This document shows, piece after piece, positions 13,442 to 27,591 of a DNA stretch of 64,000 nucleotides. The notes beneath the pieces were generated by a model. It saw only the letters and a program-made list of their open reading frames with translations. It did not search any database and was not told the origin of the DNA. The DNA is from Daucus carota subsp. sativus (lineage: Eukaryota; Streptophyta; Magnoliopsida; Apiales; Apiaceae), in the NCBI RefSeq assembly GCF_001625215.2, contig NC_030381.2, positions 42,530,689-42,594,688 on the forward strand, read 5' to 3'. Position 1 is the first letter of the stretch; each line of letters begins with the position of its first letter. The translations under genes were made by a program, and so were the position numbers.

Positions 13442-13981
13442 ATGGTTTGCATAAGAAAAGCCACAATTGATGATCTTTTAGCAATGCAAGCTTGCAATCT
13501 CTTCTGCCTCCCTGAAAACTACCAAATGAAGTACTATTTCTACCACATTCTCTCCTGGCCTCAACTCCTCTACGTTGCAGAGGATTACAATGGCAAGATT
13601 GTCGGCTATGTTCTCGCCAAGATGGAGGAAGAGACCTCTGAGTGTCATGGCCACATCACTTCTCTTGCTGTTCTTAGGACTCATCGAAAACTTGGGTTGG
13701 CTACTAAGCTTATGACTGCTGCTCAGAATGCAATGGAGCAGGTCTTTGGGGCTGATTATGTGTCTTTACATGTTAGGAAGAGTAATCGGGCTGCGTTTAA
13801 TTTGTATACGGAGACTCTGGGGTATAAGATTCATGATGTGGAGGCCAAGTATTATGCGGATGGCGAGGACGCGTATGATATGAGGAAGGTGTTGAAGGGG
13901 AAGAATTTTCATGGACATGGCGGGCATGCCCATCATCATCATGGGCCTGGTGGGTGTTGTTCTGGTGATCATAAGGAGTGA
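13442..13981 (+). CDS. NAA10: N-terminal acetyltransferase NatA catalytic subunit NAA10
   Basis: Catalytic subunit of the NatA complex, which with NAA15 acetylates N-termini of nascent proteins at the ribosome. The 179-residue protein is encoded by one exon. It starts [19 protein letters not shown] and contains a complete GNAT fold: [23 protein letters not shown] and the acetyl-CoA loop [13 protein letters not shown] (R-x-x-G-x-A form), then [20 protein letters not shown] and [14 protein letters not shown]. The C-terminus is a His/Gly-rich tail ([15 protein letters not shown]) ending in a CC pair. Length and motifs match plant NAA10 (about 180-195 residues). The start is the first ATG after the telobox leader and matches the family N-terminus. 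Confidence 0.97.
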   Translation: MVCIRKATIDDLLAMQACNLFCLPENYQMKYYFYHILSWPQLLYVAEDYNGKIVGYVLAKMEEETSECHGHITSLAVLRTHRKLGLATKLMTAAQNAMEQVFGADYVSLHVRKSNRAAFNLYTETLGYKIHDVEAKYYADGEDAYDMRKVLKGKNFHGHGGHAHHHHGPGGCCSGDHKE

Positions 13982-15598
13982 TGGGTGGAGGTAATTTTGG
14001 GGTTTCGTTGTGTTTTATCGACTTTTGATTCATAAATTTGGCGACTTGGTTGTTGTGTTTGTTTTTGAATATGAATTTGGTGGATATTAATGTGTAACGG
14101 TATTTGGGTGTTCTCTATAAACATAAATATATGTTGTTGCACTTGAGAGTTTATATGTTTTTTATTGTGTCTCTTGCAGCATTAGATTTTTGTTTTTGAT
14201 AGACGGATGGATGTAATTGCAATTAGAATTTGTTTGATGCTATGTGATTTGTGGTATATGGTACTGGTTTGGGTTTGGTTGATGTGTGTGTGTGTGTGTT
14301 GTTGTTAGTTTAAATATTTGAGTCTCTGCCCATGCTGGTGATATGCTCAAACTAAATAACAGACACATATTGATTGTAACAGGGTATTCCCTTTTTAGTG
14401 TACCATAAGAGATACCTTTGCTTCAGAATTGGGTTCTTGCTGAACAGATACGTGTGCTGGGAGCGACTTTGGTACTTAGGCTTAATCCAATTGTTAGCTT
14501 GCTAACGTAGGGTTGTAGATGACAACTATGTCTATTAGGTTTTATATAGTCCCCGTGGTCACACCAGGCTGCTGACTGCTTTTTAGTGGCTCATTATACA
14601 TCTAGCTTTGTAAGATTATTGCTGACACTTCTTGTAGGTCTTGTTTCAATGATGTAGGAATACAATTTAGAGTTTGCCAAGCGATGTTTAGAAGCCAGTA
14701 TGGATGGATGGCTAAATCCTTGTTAAAACATATGAGGTCACTTGAGTACTACTTTGAATAATGGCTGCTTTATATTCACATGTGATGGAATTTATTATTT
14801 GATGGAGGACATTTCAAAGTAGATGTGGAATTTGTACAGACAAGGATGATGACATTCATTATTTACAACCTTTATGCGCTGAACCCTGCAATACTTGTTC
14901 TTCCACCTATGTTTATGTTTTTTTGGGATATATTATAATATTATTTTGCTCGAGTCATTTTGATCCTAATGAAATTTATTTTCTAATAGCTGTCGGCAGT
15001 ACAGTAACTTTTTGTTTATGATTTTGTAGTATTCTTATTACCAAACTTATCTGTTTATGTTATTAGCAAATCCAGAACTTATCCAACTAATGCAAATTAG
15101 TCTTTATTTCATTTTGAGGAATACGGAGGGCCCTTTGGCTTAATTAGCAACCACCCATAGTCGTCGTTAGGTCTTTAATGTGATTACATGACATTCTGGC
15201 TATAAAGGTAAGGTGTTCTGGTCACCAGGTTATACAGCTAGATCTGATTTATCAATGACCAGATCTGTTAGCCTACCTGCTTATGCTTTGACGTGGCCCA
15301 TATATACTAACTTAAAACCATGTCTAAGTTTTGTTTGCAACTTAGCAATGACTCCTTGAGTTAATAACTAGCGACCATTTCTTTTTCTTTTTTTCTCCCT
15401 TTTCTAATTTACTGTCCATTTTATGTTCATTTTTACGTTTCATTTTTTGCTCTTGCTTTTCTTTTTCTCTTCTCTTTCATATTATATCTAGCACTAATCT
15501 CTTTCTTATTCTTCCTCTTCTACTACTTATATTACATTTTCTTCGTATCTTCTCTTTTGTCTTGTTTTCTCTCTTTTTTCTCATTCCAGCTAGTGGCC

Positions 15599-15600
15599 AC

Positions 15601-15628
<28 letters not shown>
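15599..15628. repeat. CA microsatellite
   Basis: An interrupted (CA)n tract next to a CT-rich stretch. Simple sequence repeat only. Confidence 0.9.
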
Positions 15629-15631
<3 letters not shown>

Positions 15632-16854
15632 TGCACCCTGGTAATTGTTGAAATAGAATTCTTTGGTTTCAAAATCTGTATAGTTTGTGGTAAATCTTTT
15701 ATATTTTATATTTTTATTTACATAGTTTATATGTGATAACAAGAAAGTATGTGTGGAATAGTGTTTATCACATAAGATTTTATTGTATATATTACATGTT
15801 ATCACAATAATATTGCTTATAATTTATTCATGTAAGTATACAACAATTACAGTTACATAATTTAACAATAGGAAATGGTCTATATATACCATAGGATGTT
15901 TAGATCTTGAAATTGTAGTTATATACTCATATACATGCGTGTAGAAACTAAAACGTTGATAAGAATAATCTTATTTGGATTAAAATAAGGGTATAATCAT
16001 TATGTATCTTTGTTTAAAGCGTGTTTTCCTCATATGGATGTCTTATTGCCAGGTGGTATGTGCTCCTTTCTAATGCACAATGACAACGTAAAAGCCACCA
16101 ATTTTATAATTAACAGTGAATTAGTCTTACTTGCCTTCTTTACAATTCTAGTAAAAAAGACTCCTGCGTCAAATAATAAGTTTCGCTACCCAAATCAGGT
16201 TTCCATGTTAAACATCAGAATTGAAGGAGTTTCTCTGGAGGCTTATCTTTTTGCAAAGTATGTTGTTGATCTTGTACACGCATGCACAAACCTGGGAGGT
16301 ACCATTGGGGACCTTTTTTTTTTTTTTTTTTGTCTGTTTAGTTTTGCACGCTCTTTAAGTGGTTGATTATGCATTTAATGACGATGATGTTTAGTCTTTT
16401 GTGTTTTTTTTTTGTTTAGACATTAGGATTTGTTGCACTCTATGCGTGAGATGTTATTTTAACTCTGTTAGACTTTTGTTTTTAATGGTTAGCTGCAGAC
16501 ATGCAGTTGCAGTAGATTTTGTTTTCGGTGCTCGGTGACATGTTAACTGTATGACTTGTGTTTTATTATGTTTAGTTTATGAGTGTTAAGGATGATCAAA
16601 TTAAGTACAGAAGTCTCTCTCTGTGACATGATATGCTCAAAGTATATAAATGACTCATATTCATTGTAATAGCGTAAGCCCTTTCAGTATAGTACTGAAA
16701 TACCTTCACTTTGGAAAACTTTGATTTAAAGCACAATAACTTCTGGTTGATGATTGTGTAGAAGGGTATAATCACAAGTAAATTATCTATGTTACTACAG
16801 AAGTCAGAAGTTGCATAACTTCTGCAAGTAACCCTTTGATTCATTTTGAGAAAT

Positions 16855-17640
16855 ATCGAGTGCCCTAAAGCCTTACGTAACCACATTTAATTATAAAAAT
16901 TAAACTAGGTCGGCTTGCTTCTTTAACTATTCTAGTAGAATCTGAGAGATTTTAATGCAAAATATCTAATATGGGTGCTGGTCCCTGGCATATGATTGCC
17001 AGGGAGGGGTTAAGTAACATATAGTTTTCTGGCCGTTGGATGAATATCCAACGGCCAGGATTATAACATTTTTTTTCAATATGTCTGGCGGTTAAAAACC
17101 GCTAGATGTGTTAAAATTTTGTTATAATCCTGGCTGCTGGATATGCATCCAACGGTCCAGGACCAGTATGTTATTTAACAGGTCCCTGGCAATCATATGC
17201 CAGGGACCAGGACCCATCTAATATTAGCAGTCTCACTAGTGGCATCCAAATTCTATCTGCTTAATGGTATTGTTGAGGCTGTTGATCCATGTAGGGATCT
17301 GGGAGGAATCCCTTAATGAATTTTAATAGTAAGGAAGATTGAATGTATTAGCGGACCTTAAAGCCAACAAGTCTAGAGGTTTATTTGCCTCTAGACTGTT
17401 TGTTACATTTTAAGAAATATCGAGGGCCATTGAACCGCAGTTAACCACCTTTATTGAATTAAACTAGTTTTATTTGCCTTTAATGTTTTAGGTTATGAAT
17501 GTCAGGTGCTAACAATCAAGTTTCAGAAGCTGCATATTACCTCTATTTACTGTAGTATATTAAAGTTGAGGTTCGTCAACCCATGTAGGGTTTCGGGAGG
17601 TATCTCTGATAGAATCTTAATAGTAGGGAAACCTTTGATT
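16855..17640. repeat. Degenerate direct repeats around a MITE
   Basis: Related blocks recur: AAATATCGAG(T/G)GCCC then TAACCAC at about 16855 and 17412, with an older copy at about 15120; CCATGTAGGG...GGGAGG...TTAATAGTA at about 17287 and 17581; and a block at about 16628 that resembles 14340. This indicates old segmental duplications inside the spacer. No coding content is recognised. Confidence 0.55.
16973..17215. mobile_element. Mutator-type MITE with 9-bp target duplication
   Basis: A 243-bp element whose termini GGGTGCTGGTCCCTGGCATA and the reverse complement of the right end match over more than 30 bp with one mismatch. Each arm is itself palindromic (CCCTGGCATATGATTGCCAGGG). It is flanked by perfect 9-bp repeats ATCTAATAT at 16964-16972 and 17216-17224. 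A 9-bp duplication points to a Mutator-superfamily transposase acting in trans. A decayed relative lies at 44710. Confidence 0.88.
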
Positions 17641-20245
17641 CCAGAGGATATGTTGACATTGCTAGTAGATGTTGGTTATGTCTTTTGTTGGATATTATTG
17701 TTTGTTCGGAATTTTGTATCAGATCAGAATCTGTAGAAACAAAATTATTATCTCCTGAAAACTATAAATATAATCTGAAACACGTCAGCACAGAAAAATA
17801 ATATCACTATATCAGTCTAAGTCTGAATTGTAGCCTTTTGTTTCAAGGAAGATTGTCTTGCTAGAAGAAACTCCATACAAACTGCATTCCTGCTTAAAAA
17901 ATTATGTTGATGATCATGTTAAATCACAAATGGTGACATATAATTTCCATGAGTTATTTAGTTCCTTGAGTTGCAATATAAGCTCGAATGCGTAACAGCG
18001 TAAATTCATGTATAAAGTGAAATAATTCAGAAATCCGTTAGAGTTGGTCGAGTGCTCGAAAATTTGGAGAAAACTAAATAAAATCTAAATGAGCACTTGG
18101 TAATTACTTAACTAAATATGTTTCAAATGAGATCTACCCGAATAAGTACTAGAATAAGTACTACGTCTGGGAGTGTTGCGCTGTCAGAAGAAGCATTGTT
18201 TTAGAAATCAGATAATTGTTTGATATTTGTATATTTCGAGTTATTATAATATAAAAAGCAATATTTTTATGAGGTTTGATAGAGAAATCTATGATGCTAG
18301 AGTAAAAGCTCAAAAACAGTTTTTTGCAAAAGCTTCAGATTTTACGGATGGTAAATGTTAGGGTTTTTCATCTATCAGTCCTCATAATTTATTATTCTCA
18401 AATAAGACTATTCTTGAATACAATGGTGATAAAAATATCCAATCACAATGCCTAGGGAGGTAACGATTATTGTGTTATGGTAAATTTTTTCTGTGAAGTA
18501 GTGAGCTTACAACCGCCAGATTGAAATGGACTTCTCCGGATACAGTCACAATTCACAAGATGAAGATAACAAGTAGACATGCCTTTTTCTTATCTTGATT
18601 TGCTCCAATCTAAAACATTTCAGTCAAAATGCAGACCTCTTCTTGAACGAATCAATCAAAAAATCATGCCTGCTTGCAACTCCTTGACAAATAATTATCT
18701 ACGTCACAAAGATAGTAACCTTTTTCTAACTGGAATTTATTTTTGTCTTTCGTGTTATCATATATTATCTACTTTTTTAAGTTAAACCGGTTGTCAAATG
18801 ATACTGTCCAATATTGTTTGTAAAACAATAATACACTTGTGATTTTACTTTTCAAATAATAATTTCCCTTCATTTCTGCGTCCAGTGAAATGTTACAGAA
18901 AAGTTAGAATGAGATTCAAATCCTATTTTGACGTCAATTTTAACAATTATAATATAAAAATACACATGACCATAATTAAATACAATATTATGATTTTATT
19001 GTTCAATTATATTTTAGTAATCCAAAAAAAAATGTGACCTTACAAGTTAAAGATGATTATAATTTAAAAAATATTGTTGGGGGTTATTGTTTAATAATAA
19101 AATTACAGGAATATTATTTCTTAAAAACAAAATGATAAGAATACTGCTAAGGAAAGCAAATAATACAATATCATGAGAAAAGTCAATTTCACTATGATTT
19201 TGAAGAGATTTCCTTATTCTTTTAACATCACATAAATTTATAACACTAATCTCCCTTACTCAGAAACAAATATTCTGAGGAAGATTTTAATCAGCAACCG
19301 AACTTAAAACTTTGTATTATAAAATGACACCAAAGTCCTTGGATGGTAACAAGAATTTAGTTACTATCACATGATTTGGATTCTGGTGCAATATTATACT
19401 ACTACCACTCTATATTTAACAAACTTTCCCCACACCTCTTGAGAATAATATAAACAAGTACAAAAATATCTTGGTTGTATCTTCAGATTTGGACCATGCC
19501 AAGATATTAGACCACATGTTATGATACAAATATTATAATATCCTTGTGACCAAAGATAAATAATATAATATTGCTGAGAGCAAAGTTGTAACATCTCCCA
19601 ATAATATTCCTTTGGATACTCCCTAGCTAATTCCACATATGTGCTCATCATCTCATGTAATTTACTATTAGACCCACACCTCACACATACAAATTTCAAA
19701 AGTAGTGAATTTCTCTTCTTTTTGTGTAAAAAACTCTAAAGTGAGACCAGAACACTTCATCTTTATCATCACAATTTACAACTCATTGGTATTGTGATGA
19801 TCCTTTACAAGTGTAAATTTGATAAGGGATTTTATAATGATGCCATTGCCACCACTACTAAGATCATATTATAAAGTAACTGTGTGATGGGCCTGATGGC
19901 TGAGATTAGATTTCCTAAAGCATGTTATATTTTAAGGAGTACTTGCAGGGGCCACTAGTAAAAGCTAGTGCACCTTTTGAGCATTGCTCAAGGTGATGGG
20001 AATGGAATCTCAGATGGGATCTCTTGCAAATTGCCAAATTAAATTACTTGTGCTAAAAAAAATAGAGACAAATTTACAGCTGAGGTAAACAGTAAAAGGG
20101 CCTAAATAGTTTACATGTTATGGCTGCTTTGGCAATTACAATCTCTTCCATAAGATTCAGCATCTGTACCAGAATGTGAGAAAATTGGCTGGAATCCTTT
20201 TTCCTTGGCTCTGCTCCTCAGTCCTCAGACATTCGGAAATGTGAG

Positions 20246-23081
20246 TTATGTTGTGAACCTCCGTGGGACTCGAGGTGTTGGCACAGATAAGTCACGACCA
20301 TCATGAAGCATTTCGATCCGTTCTGGTATTGTTTTGTCGAATAGCAGGTTTTTTGGATTCTCAGCATAGCAGACGTAGTAACAGCTGACACAGGCGTGAG
20401 GCAATGCCATGGCGATTCTAGTCTGAAGCAATTATTTATTTTGTTCATCAGATATTAGTATAATGCAAGTAGACATATAAAGATTAAAGACACATCCGAA
20501 TATATTTGTTCAGATTGTTTAGGGATTAATAAGATTAGGTGTCTGCAAGTTGATTATATTATACGTCCCAATGATAATCTAGGAATAATTGACAGAACTA
20601 ACAGAAGTGGTTAAGTTTACTAACCATTAAATAACCAATGAAGAAGGCGAGAAGAGAGAGGGTAGCTGTGAAGCTTTTGTGTACCGACCATGTCCAAGCA
20701 GACACGACAATAACACATATTGAGCCACTGCAGGTTCCAGAGAGGAAGCAGATTGCGCTGGTGATATCAGAATCCACAACGCATTCCATATCAAGCTTCT
20801 TGAAGAGCTCCCAAGTGTCTTGCGAGGCCTGCACAAATCCTTTCCCATAGGCGGCTATCTGTGATCATTATGTCAGCAGAATGACTCAGCTCCAGCTCAT
20901 TAATCTTATAGTAATGAACTGAATTTACCATGTCAGCCAATAGTAGGTGTGTAGTTATTATTTTATTCAGGTCAGGGACTATGCAACTAACAAAAATCAA
21001 TATCCACCAACTTGGTCAGGTAATGTACAAGAACTATAGCAGCATGCAATAAATTCAAATATGTTGTTTAAAAGTTTAGGTATGCTGACGAAGAAGTTGA
21101 TGACAATATACAGACTTACTTATCTAGAAATGATGAACAATACCTGTACATAAGCCCAGCCGTTGCCATATGTAAAGATGGTTTCCATGACATTAAGACA
21201 GCAGTGAGCACATGAGAACATGAATTCGTCTTCACCCTCTATAAGATTTAGAACTCGAGCAATAATCCTCAAAAATTCAATGGCAGGCACAAAAAGGGAA
21301 CCAAGACAAGCACTTCCTAAATTTTTGGACAAAGCCCTTTGGAAGCAAAACTGAGTATTGGACTGCATTCCTCTAAGGTAATACAAAGCAATCACTCTAC
21401 TAACTGTTTGATTAGCAACATTCCTCATAACTTCAGTTGTCCAAGCCAAGCTTAGTACCAATGCAATTATTACCAGAGGTGGAAAGTAGAAATTCAATGC
21501 TCCAATAACGGCAAACGTCCACACTAGCATCCAGACAAATCCAGCCCCGAGCATCCAGTAAGTTGGTTCGTTTAAATCATGAAACTTTGACACCGGTTCA
21601 AGGGATTTAACAAGGACTTTGCAGCAAAAATTAATTCTGGGAGTAACCCAACAAGAATACAAGCCATTACAAACGGAGAACATAAGAAGGGCTACTCCAA
21701 CACCATCTGTGGGGGGCTTCTGGAAGCAAATTAATAAAATTCCGGCAGAAAGAGCCATCAAGAAAGAGCTCCAAAGTATAAGATAAACCATAATTTTAGG
21801 CCACAATCTGACAGTAAATTGCCACATGAATGCAAGCGTAATGCTAAGAAAAGAAATAGCTACAGCTTGGGGCAAAAAAAACTGCAAGAGCCTCTTTTCT
21901 TTTCTCCTTGTATCTCCTGCTCTAACTAGCCCTTCAACACCCTTGTATACAAGAAAGAAGACTAGTGCAATTGCTGCAACCAGATGCACCAGGAATATGA
22001 ATAGAGATATTCTGTTTGTGTATCTTCTTGAATTCAATGATATCACAGACTGCTGCTCAAACCCAAAAAAGAGGAAAATTCCAAGTCATAAAAAACTAAG
22101 ACAATAACTCTAAATCTCTAATAATACTAATGCCAATAATGAATCTGCAACGACTCCAATATTGGAATAGCTGATACACTGCATTTTCCCACAGCAGCCA
22201 AAACATCATCCCAAACAAGAAAAGCAAGAATTTCACAAACACACACACATATTCAGCAAAAAGGTTCCACTTTCAAGCATTTATCCAAAATAGGAAATTC
22301 AGGAATTTCACACATCAATTGAACTAAAGTTTCGACCTTTGCAACCATATAATTCAAATTAAACCTTTAACTTCTCAACAAGCATCCTAAATTAAACCTT
22401 CAAGAATTTCTTATACACTACACAATATGAGAGAGAGAGAGAGAGGTAAAGAGGGAGGGAGAGGGAGAGGGAGAGAGGGAGGGAGAGAGAGAGAGAGTAC
22501 CTGAGGTGTAGGAGTGGAGCGAGGAACAGAAACAGAAGGGGAGGGGGTGGGATGATGAAGGGGAGGGGGAGGATGAGGAAACTGAGGAGGAGGAGGCTGG
22601 AAAGAAGGATTAAGATTAGGCACTCTAGCAGGACCTTTAGGAGGAGCTCTACTAGTTGCATTAGGAACTCTAGTCCCTTTATTAAAGACAAGTCTTAAAG
22701 GATTAGTAGCACTCAATCTTTGCATTCTTGACATCTGAGGCTCTCTTGGAGGTGGAACATGATTGTTCTGCTGATGTTGATGCTCTCTTAAAGGATTAGG
22801 ACCATGATTGTTCACATTCCTTTCAAACCCCCTCTCCACATCTCTTTGCTCACCTTCTTCTTCATCCTCATCATCCTCCTCCAAATGATGAAGATGGTGA
22901 TTCTCCTTGGCTTCTTCATTCTCTCTTTCCTACACACACAACTCAACAATTTTACACACACACAAACACATACTTCAACAACTCAAAGAATTCATTACAA
23001 AAACAACTCAATCTCCCAAACCCAACTTACAAGAACTTACAAGAAGAAGCATACATTTCTTACATGTTCTGCAGCACCCAT
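20246..23081 (-). CDS. Choline transporter-like protein (CTL/SLC44, PNS1 type)
   Basis: Multi-pass membrane protein of the CTL/PNS1 family. Some relatives affect choline transport or membrane lipid traffic, but the substrate of this plant subgroup is not settled. Five exons join in phase 0: 23064-23081 (only MGAAEH), 22501-22929, 21144-22052, 20625-20858 and 20246-20422, giving 588 residues. The N-terminal 140 residues are an acidic (EEDDEDEEEGEQ) then proline-rich cytosolic region. The rest has many hydrophobic segments and family motifs: SAGILLICFQKPPTDGVGVA, NFYFPPLVIIALVLSLAWT, EVMRNVANQTVSRVIALYYL, GSACLGSLFVPAIE, EDEFMFSCAHCC, GYLMTRIAMALPHACVSCYY and the end VPTPRVPRRF. The third exon has a tandem CAGCAG acceptor, so one extra Gln is possible. 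The 18-bp first exon is inferred from the ATG plus a GTAAG donor and a matching acceptor. Confidence 0.9.
22429..22497. repeat. GA-rich microsatellite in CTL intron
   Basis: An interrupted (GA)n/(GGGA)n tract directly follows the donor of the proline-rich exon. On the gene strand it is a long pyrimidine (CT) tract and reads through as spurious Ser/Leu/Pro coding sequence. Confidence 0.9.
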
Positions 23082-23926
23082 CGGCGCGTGGAGGCGCGTG
23101 GAGGAAGTGTTTGGCGGCTGAGCTTGAAGGGGTATGATGTCTATTACAAGGGTGGACGACAGAATAGGAAGAGTACAAATAGCTTTTACAGCTTACCTCA
23201 CAAGATGATGAGTACTAACAGCAATGCTAGTGTAGGCGCGTGCGTGTGACGAACCAATGAAAAAAGAGTTACTTTTGTGTCAGTTTCAACTATCAATATT
23301 ATTGGATGTTAGAAAATTTTGCAGTGAGGGGGATAGATTTTGAATACGTGGCATTGATTGTATGCTAAATTTACTGCTCCCACCATTAATTTTCATTACG
23401 GGTCCTTGCTTTAAATTTATTTGTAACATTTCCGAGATTTTGAATTGTCTTTAATAGATCTGATTCCTATATTAGACTTTGAAAATGCTCTGCAGCCTAG
23501 AAATTGTTGAATTCATTTTCGTTTTTACTCGTCAAGACCAACTTAATTTAGTATTCTTTTCGATTTTGTAGAACTTAAATTAACCGATTTTTGATTAAAA
23601 ATATTTATTTATTATATTAAAGAGTAGAAAATTATATTTTAAAATAGATTAAAAATATTTTTTAATATTATATATGTATATTCACTTTTTCAAATTAAAT
23701 AATACATATAAATTTCAGTTAAAACATAATTAATTTGATTAGTTCAAAGTCAAAATAAATTTTATTAAAAACACTAATATGAGTTAAAAATAAATTCAAT
23801 TTATTAATTTTTCTTAAGAGGTAAATAAAGTATGTGTTCACAATCTTTTTTTAAAAAAATTTGATATATTCTCTGTGTACACTCATCAAATTGGATTTTC
23901 CAGATAGTACTATTATATTTTGGACT

Positions 23927-24312
23927 TCTATCTGTAACCATGTACTTATGATTTCCCACATATAATAATACCTTTATGTTATGTAAGATGTAATAAAATT
24001 GATTTCAAATTGCAAAATAAATTATATATTTGAAATACTTATTAAAAAATACATGAAATATACCTTTGAATCGTATAAATCGGATTTAAATTGAGTGAGA
24101 TATATTTAATTTTTATAATTGAACTTTGATCATTTATATTTCACTTAGTTTAACTCCGATTTATATGATTTTAAAGTCTATTTTATGTATATTTTTTTAC
24201 AAAGATTTCAAATATTCAATTTGTTTTACAATCTAAAATCATTTCTATTAAATTTTACATAACATGAGGGTATTATATATGAAAAATCATAAATACAAGG
24301 TTACTAGAAATT
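23927..24312. mobile_element. Fold-back MITE
   Basis: The left arm (GTAACCATGTACTTATGATT..., then ATGTTATGTAA at about 23978) and the right arm (TTACATAACAT at about 24256, ending AATCATAAATACAAGGTTAC) are complementary. The centre is complementary too (CGTATAAATCGGATTTAAAT against ACTCCGATTTATATGAT), so nearly all 385 bp can fold into one hairpin. No target duplication could be assigned. Confidence 0.65.
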
Positions 24313-24369
24313 AAAATCAAAACCTGATGGTATCATCGGGAAAATCCCTCAAAGTTGCTGGTGTCAACT

Positions 24370-24496
24370 TGCAAGATTTCTTGTTTTTTAACATGTTGTT
24401 AAGAGCTTCAATTTGGGTTTCCCTGTGGCCATGACCTAATGAAATAAAAAGAGATGAGAACAGAAGCAACAAGACTGGTGACCATTTTTTTGGCAT
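24370..24496 (-). pseudogene. Serine carboxypeptidase-like first-exon relic
   Basis: From ATG 24496 the minus strand reads MPKKWSPVLLLLFSSLFISL then GHGHRETQIEALNNMLKNKK, which parallels the signal peptide and start of the complete gene at 25259-27591 ([19 protein letters not shown]). Similarity is lost soon after, a stop follows near 24327, and none of the catalytic exons are present. The DNA upstream of the ATG also matches the upstream region of the complete gene (ACACAAT.ATATA....TGTAA.GCTTTAGCTAGAC). It is therefore the 5' remnant of a third tandem copy. Confidence 0.85.
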
Positions 24497-24841
24497 TTCT
24501 ATTATGAGATGTCGAGAGGAAAAGCGTACACAATTATATAGTCACATGTAACGCTTTAGCTAGACGTACATGGCTGTCGGTTGAGAATTTGAGATTACAC
24601 TCAAACATACATGTAATTTGCATATGTAGTTTTATTATAAAGAAACACACTCACACACCGGTCTTGTTTTTGACAAGTTTCAAACCCGTCTAAAATATAG
24701 TCATAAAGATAAAATAATCATCAAACAGAATAAAACTAGCTATTTTTAAGAAAAATGTATTCAAGGTTCACACACCAAAATTTGATTTTAAGTTGTACCT
24801 ATATATATACTACTAGAGACACACATACAATTAGCACAATT

Positions 24842-24937
24842 GAATTTGAGTCTGAGAGCATTATTGGATTTGTGAGAGCGTTAATATTCGAATTTGAGTC
24901 TGAGAGCATTATTGGATTTGTGAGAGCGTTAATATTC
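24842..24937. repeat. Perfect 48-bp tandem duplication
   Basis: Two identical adjacent 48-bp copies starting GAATTTGAGTCTGAGAGCAT. No mismatch is visible, so the duplication is recent. Confidence 0.95.
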
Positions 24938-25258
24938 GAGAGAGATTAACCATGCTTTAATTACCCGATTAATCGAATTACTAAAAATGATTATACGCGC
25001 AAGCATGTTTCGAGGGTGATGCTTGAGAGACATTAACATACTCTTGTTATTTGACATTTATAATTGCTTCAGCTTTGTGTAAAGTGTCTTCTTTCTTAAT
25101 TAGGTTAGTCTGACAGAGAAAAAATGACAAGTATCTGAAAACACATAACTGTCGAAAGATTATTTTATATCAAAAGGTCCTCTGACGTACATTGTCGACA
25201 CTTTTCTGTGAAGTATTATAGAGACCTGCTGATCATTAGGAAGTAAATTAAGGGTAGT

Positions 25259-27591
<2,333 letters not shown>

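Larger units (their letters stand above)
13982..20245. other. Gene-poor spacer between NAA10 and CTL gene
   Basis: More than 6 kb without a supportable gene. It contains the NAA10 3' UTR (to about 14.1 kb), pyrimidine-rich stretches around 15.38-15.59 kb, a CA microsatellite, a Mutator-type MITE at 16973 and degenerate direct repeats at about 14.3-17.6 kb. From 17.7 to 20.2 kb I see only AT-rich sequence. Confidence 0.7.
23082..25258. other. Spacer between CTL and SCPL array
   Basis: AT-rich sequence with the CTL promoter side (CA/CAA-rich at 22.93-23.0 kb lies inside its first intron), a fold-back element (23927-24312), an SCPL first-exon relic and a 48-bp tandem duplication. No further gene is supported. 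Confidence 0.6.

Noticed and set aside
16010..16366. 118-codon plus-strand frame
   Set aside because: It ends in a poly-T run read as Phe, has no recognisable motif, splice context or neighbour support, and lies in repeat-bearing spacer.
19394..19699. 101-codon minus-strand frame
   Set aside because: No family resemblance and no splice or promoter context; chance open frame.
22804..23121. 105-codon plus-strand frame rich in Leu, Phe and Thr-His
   Set aside because: Antisense of the acidic CTL exon plus a CA-rich intron; the amino acid bias is explained by the complementary strand.
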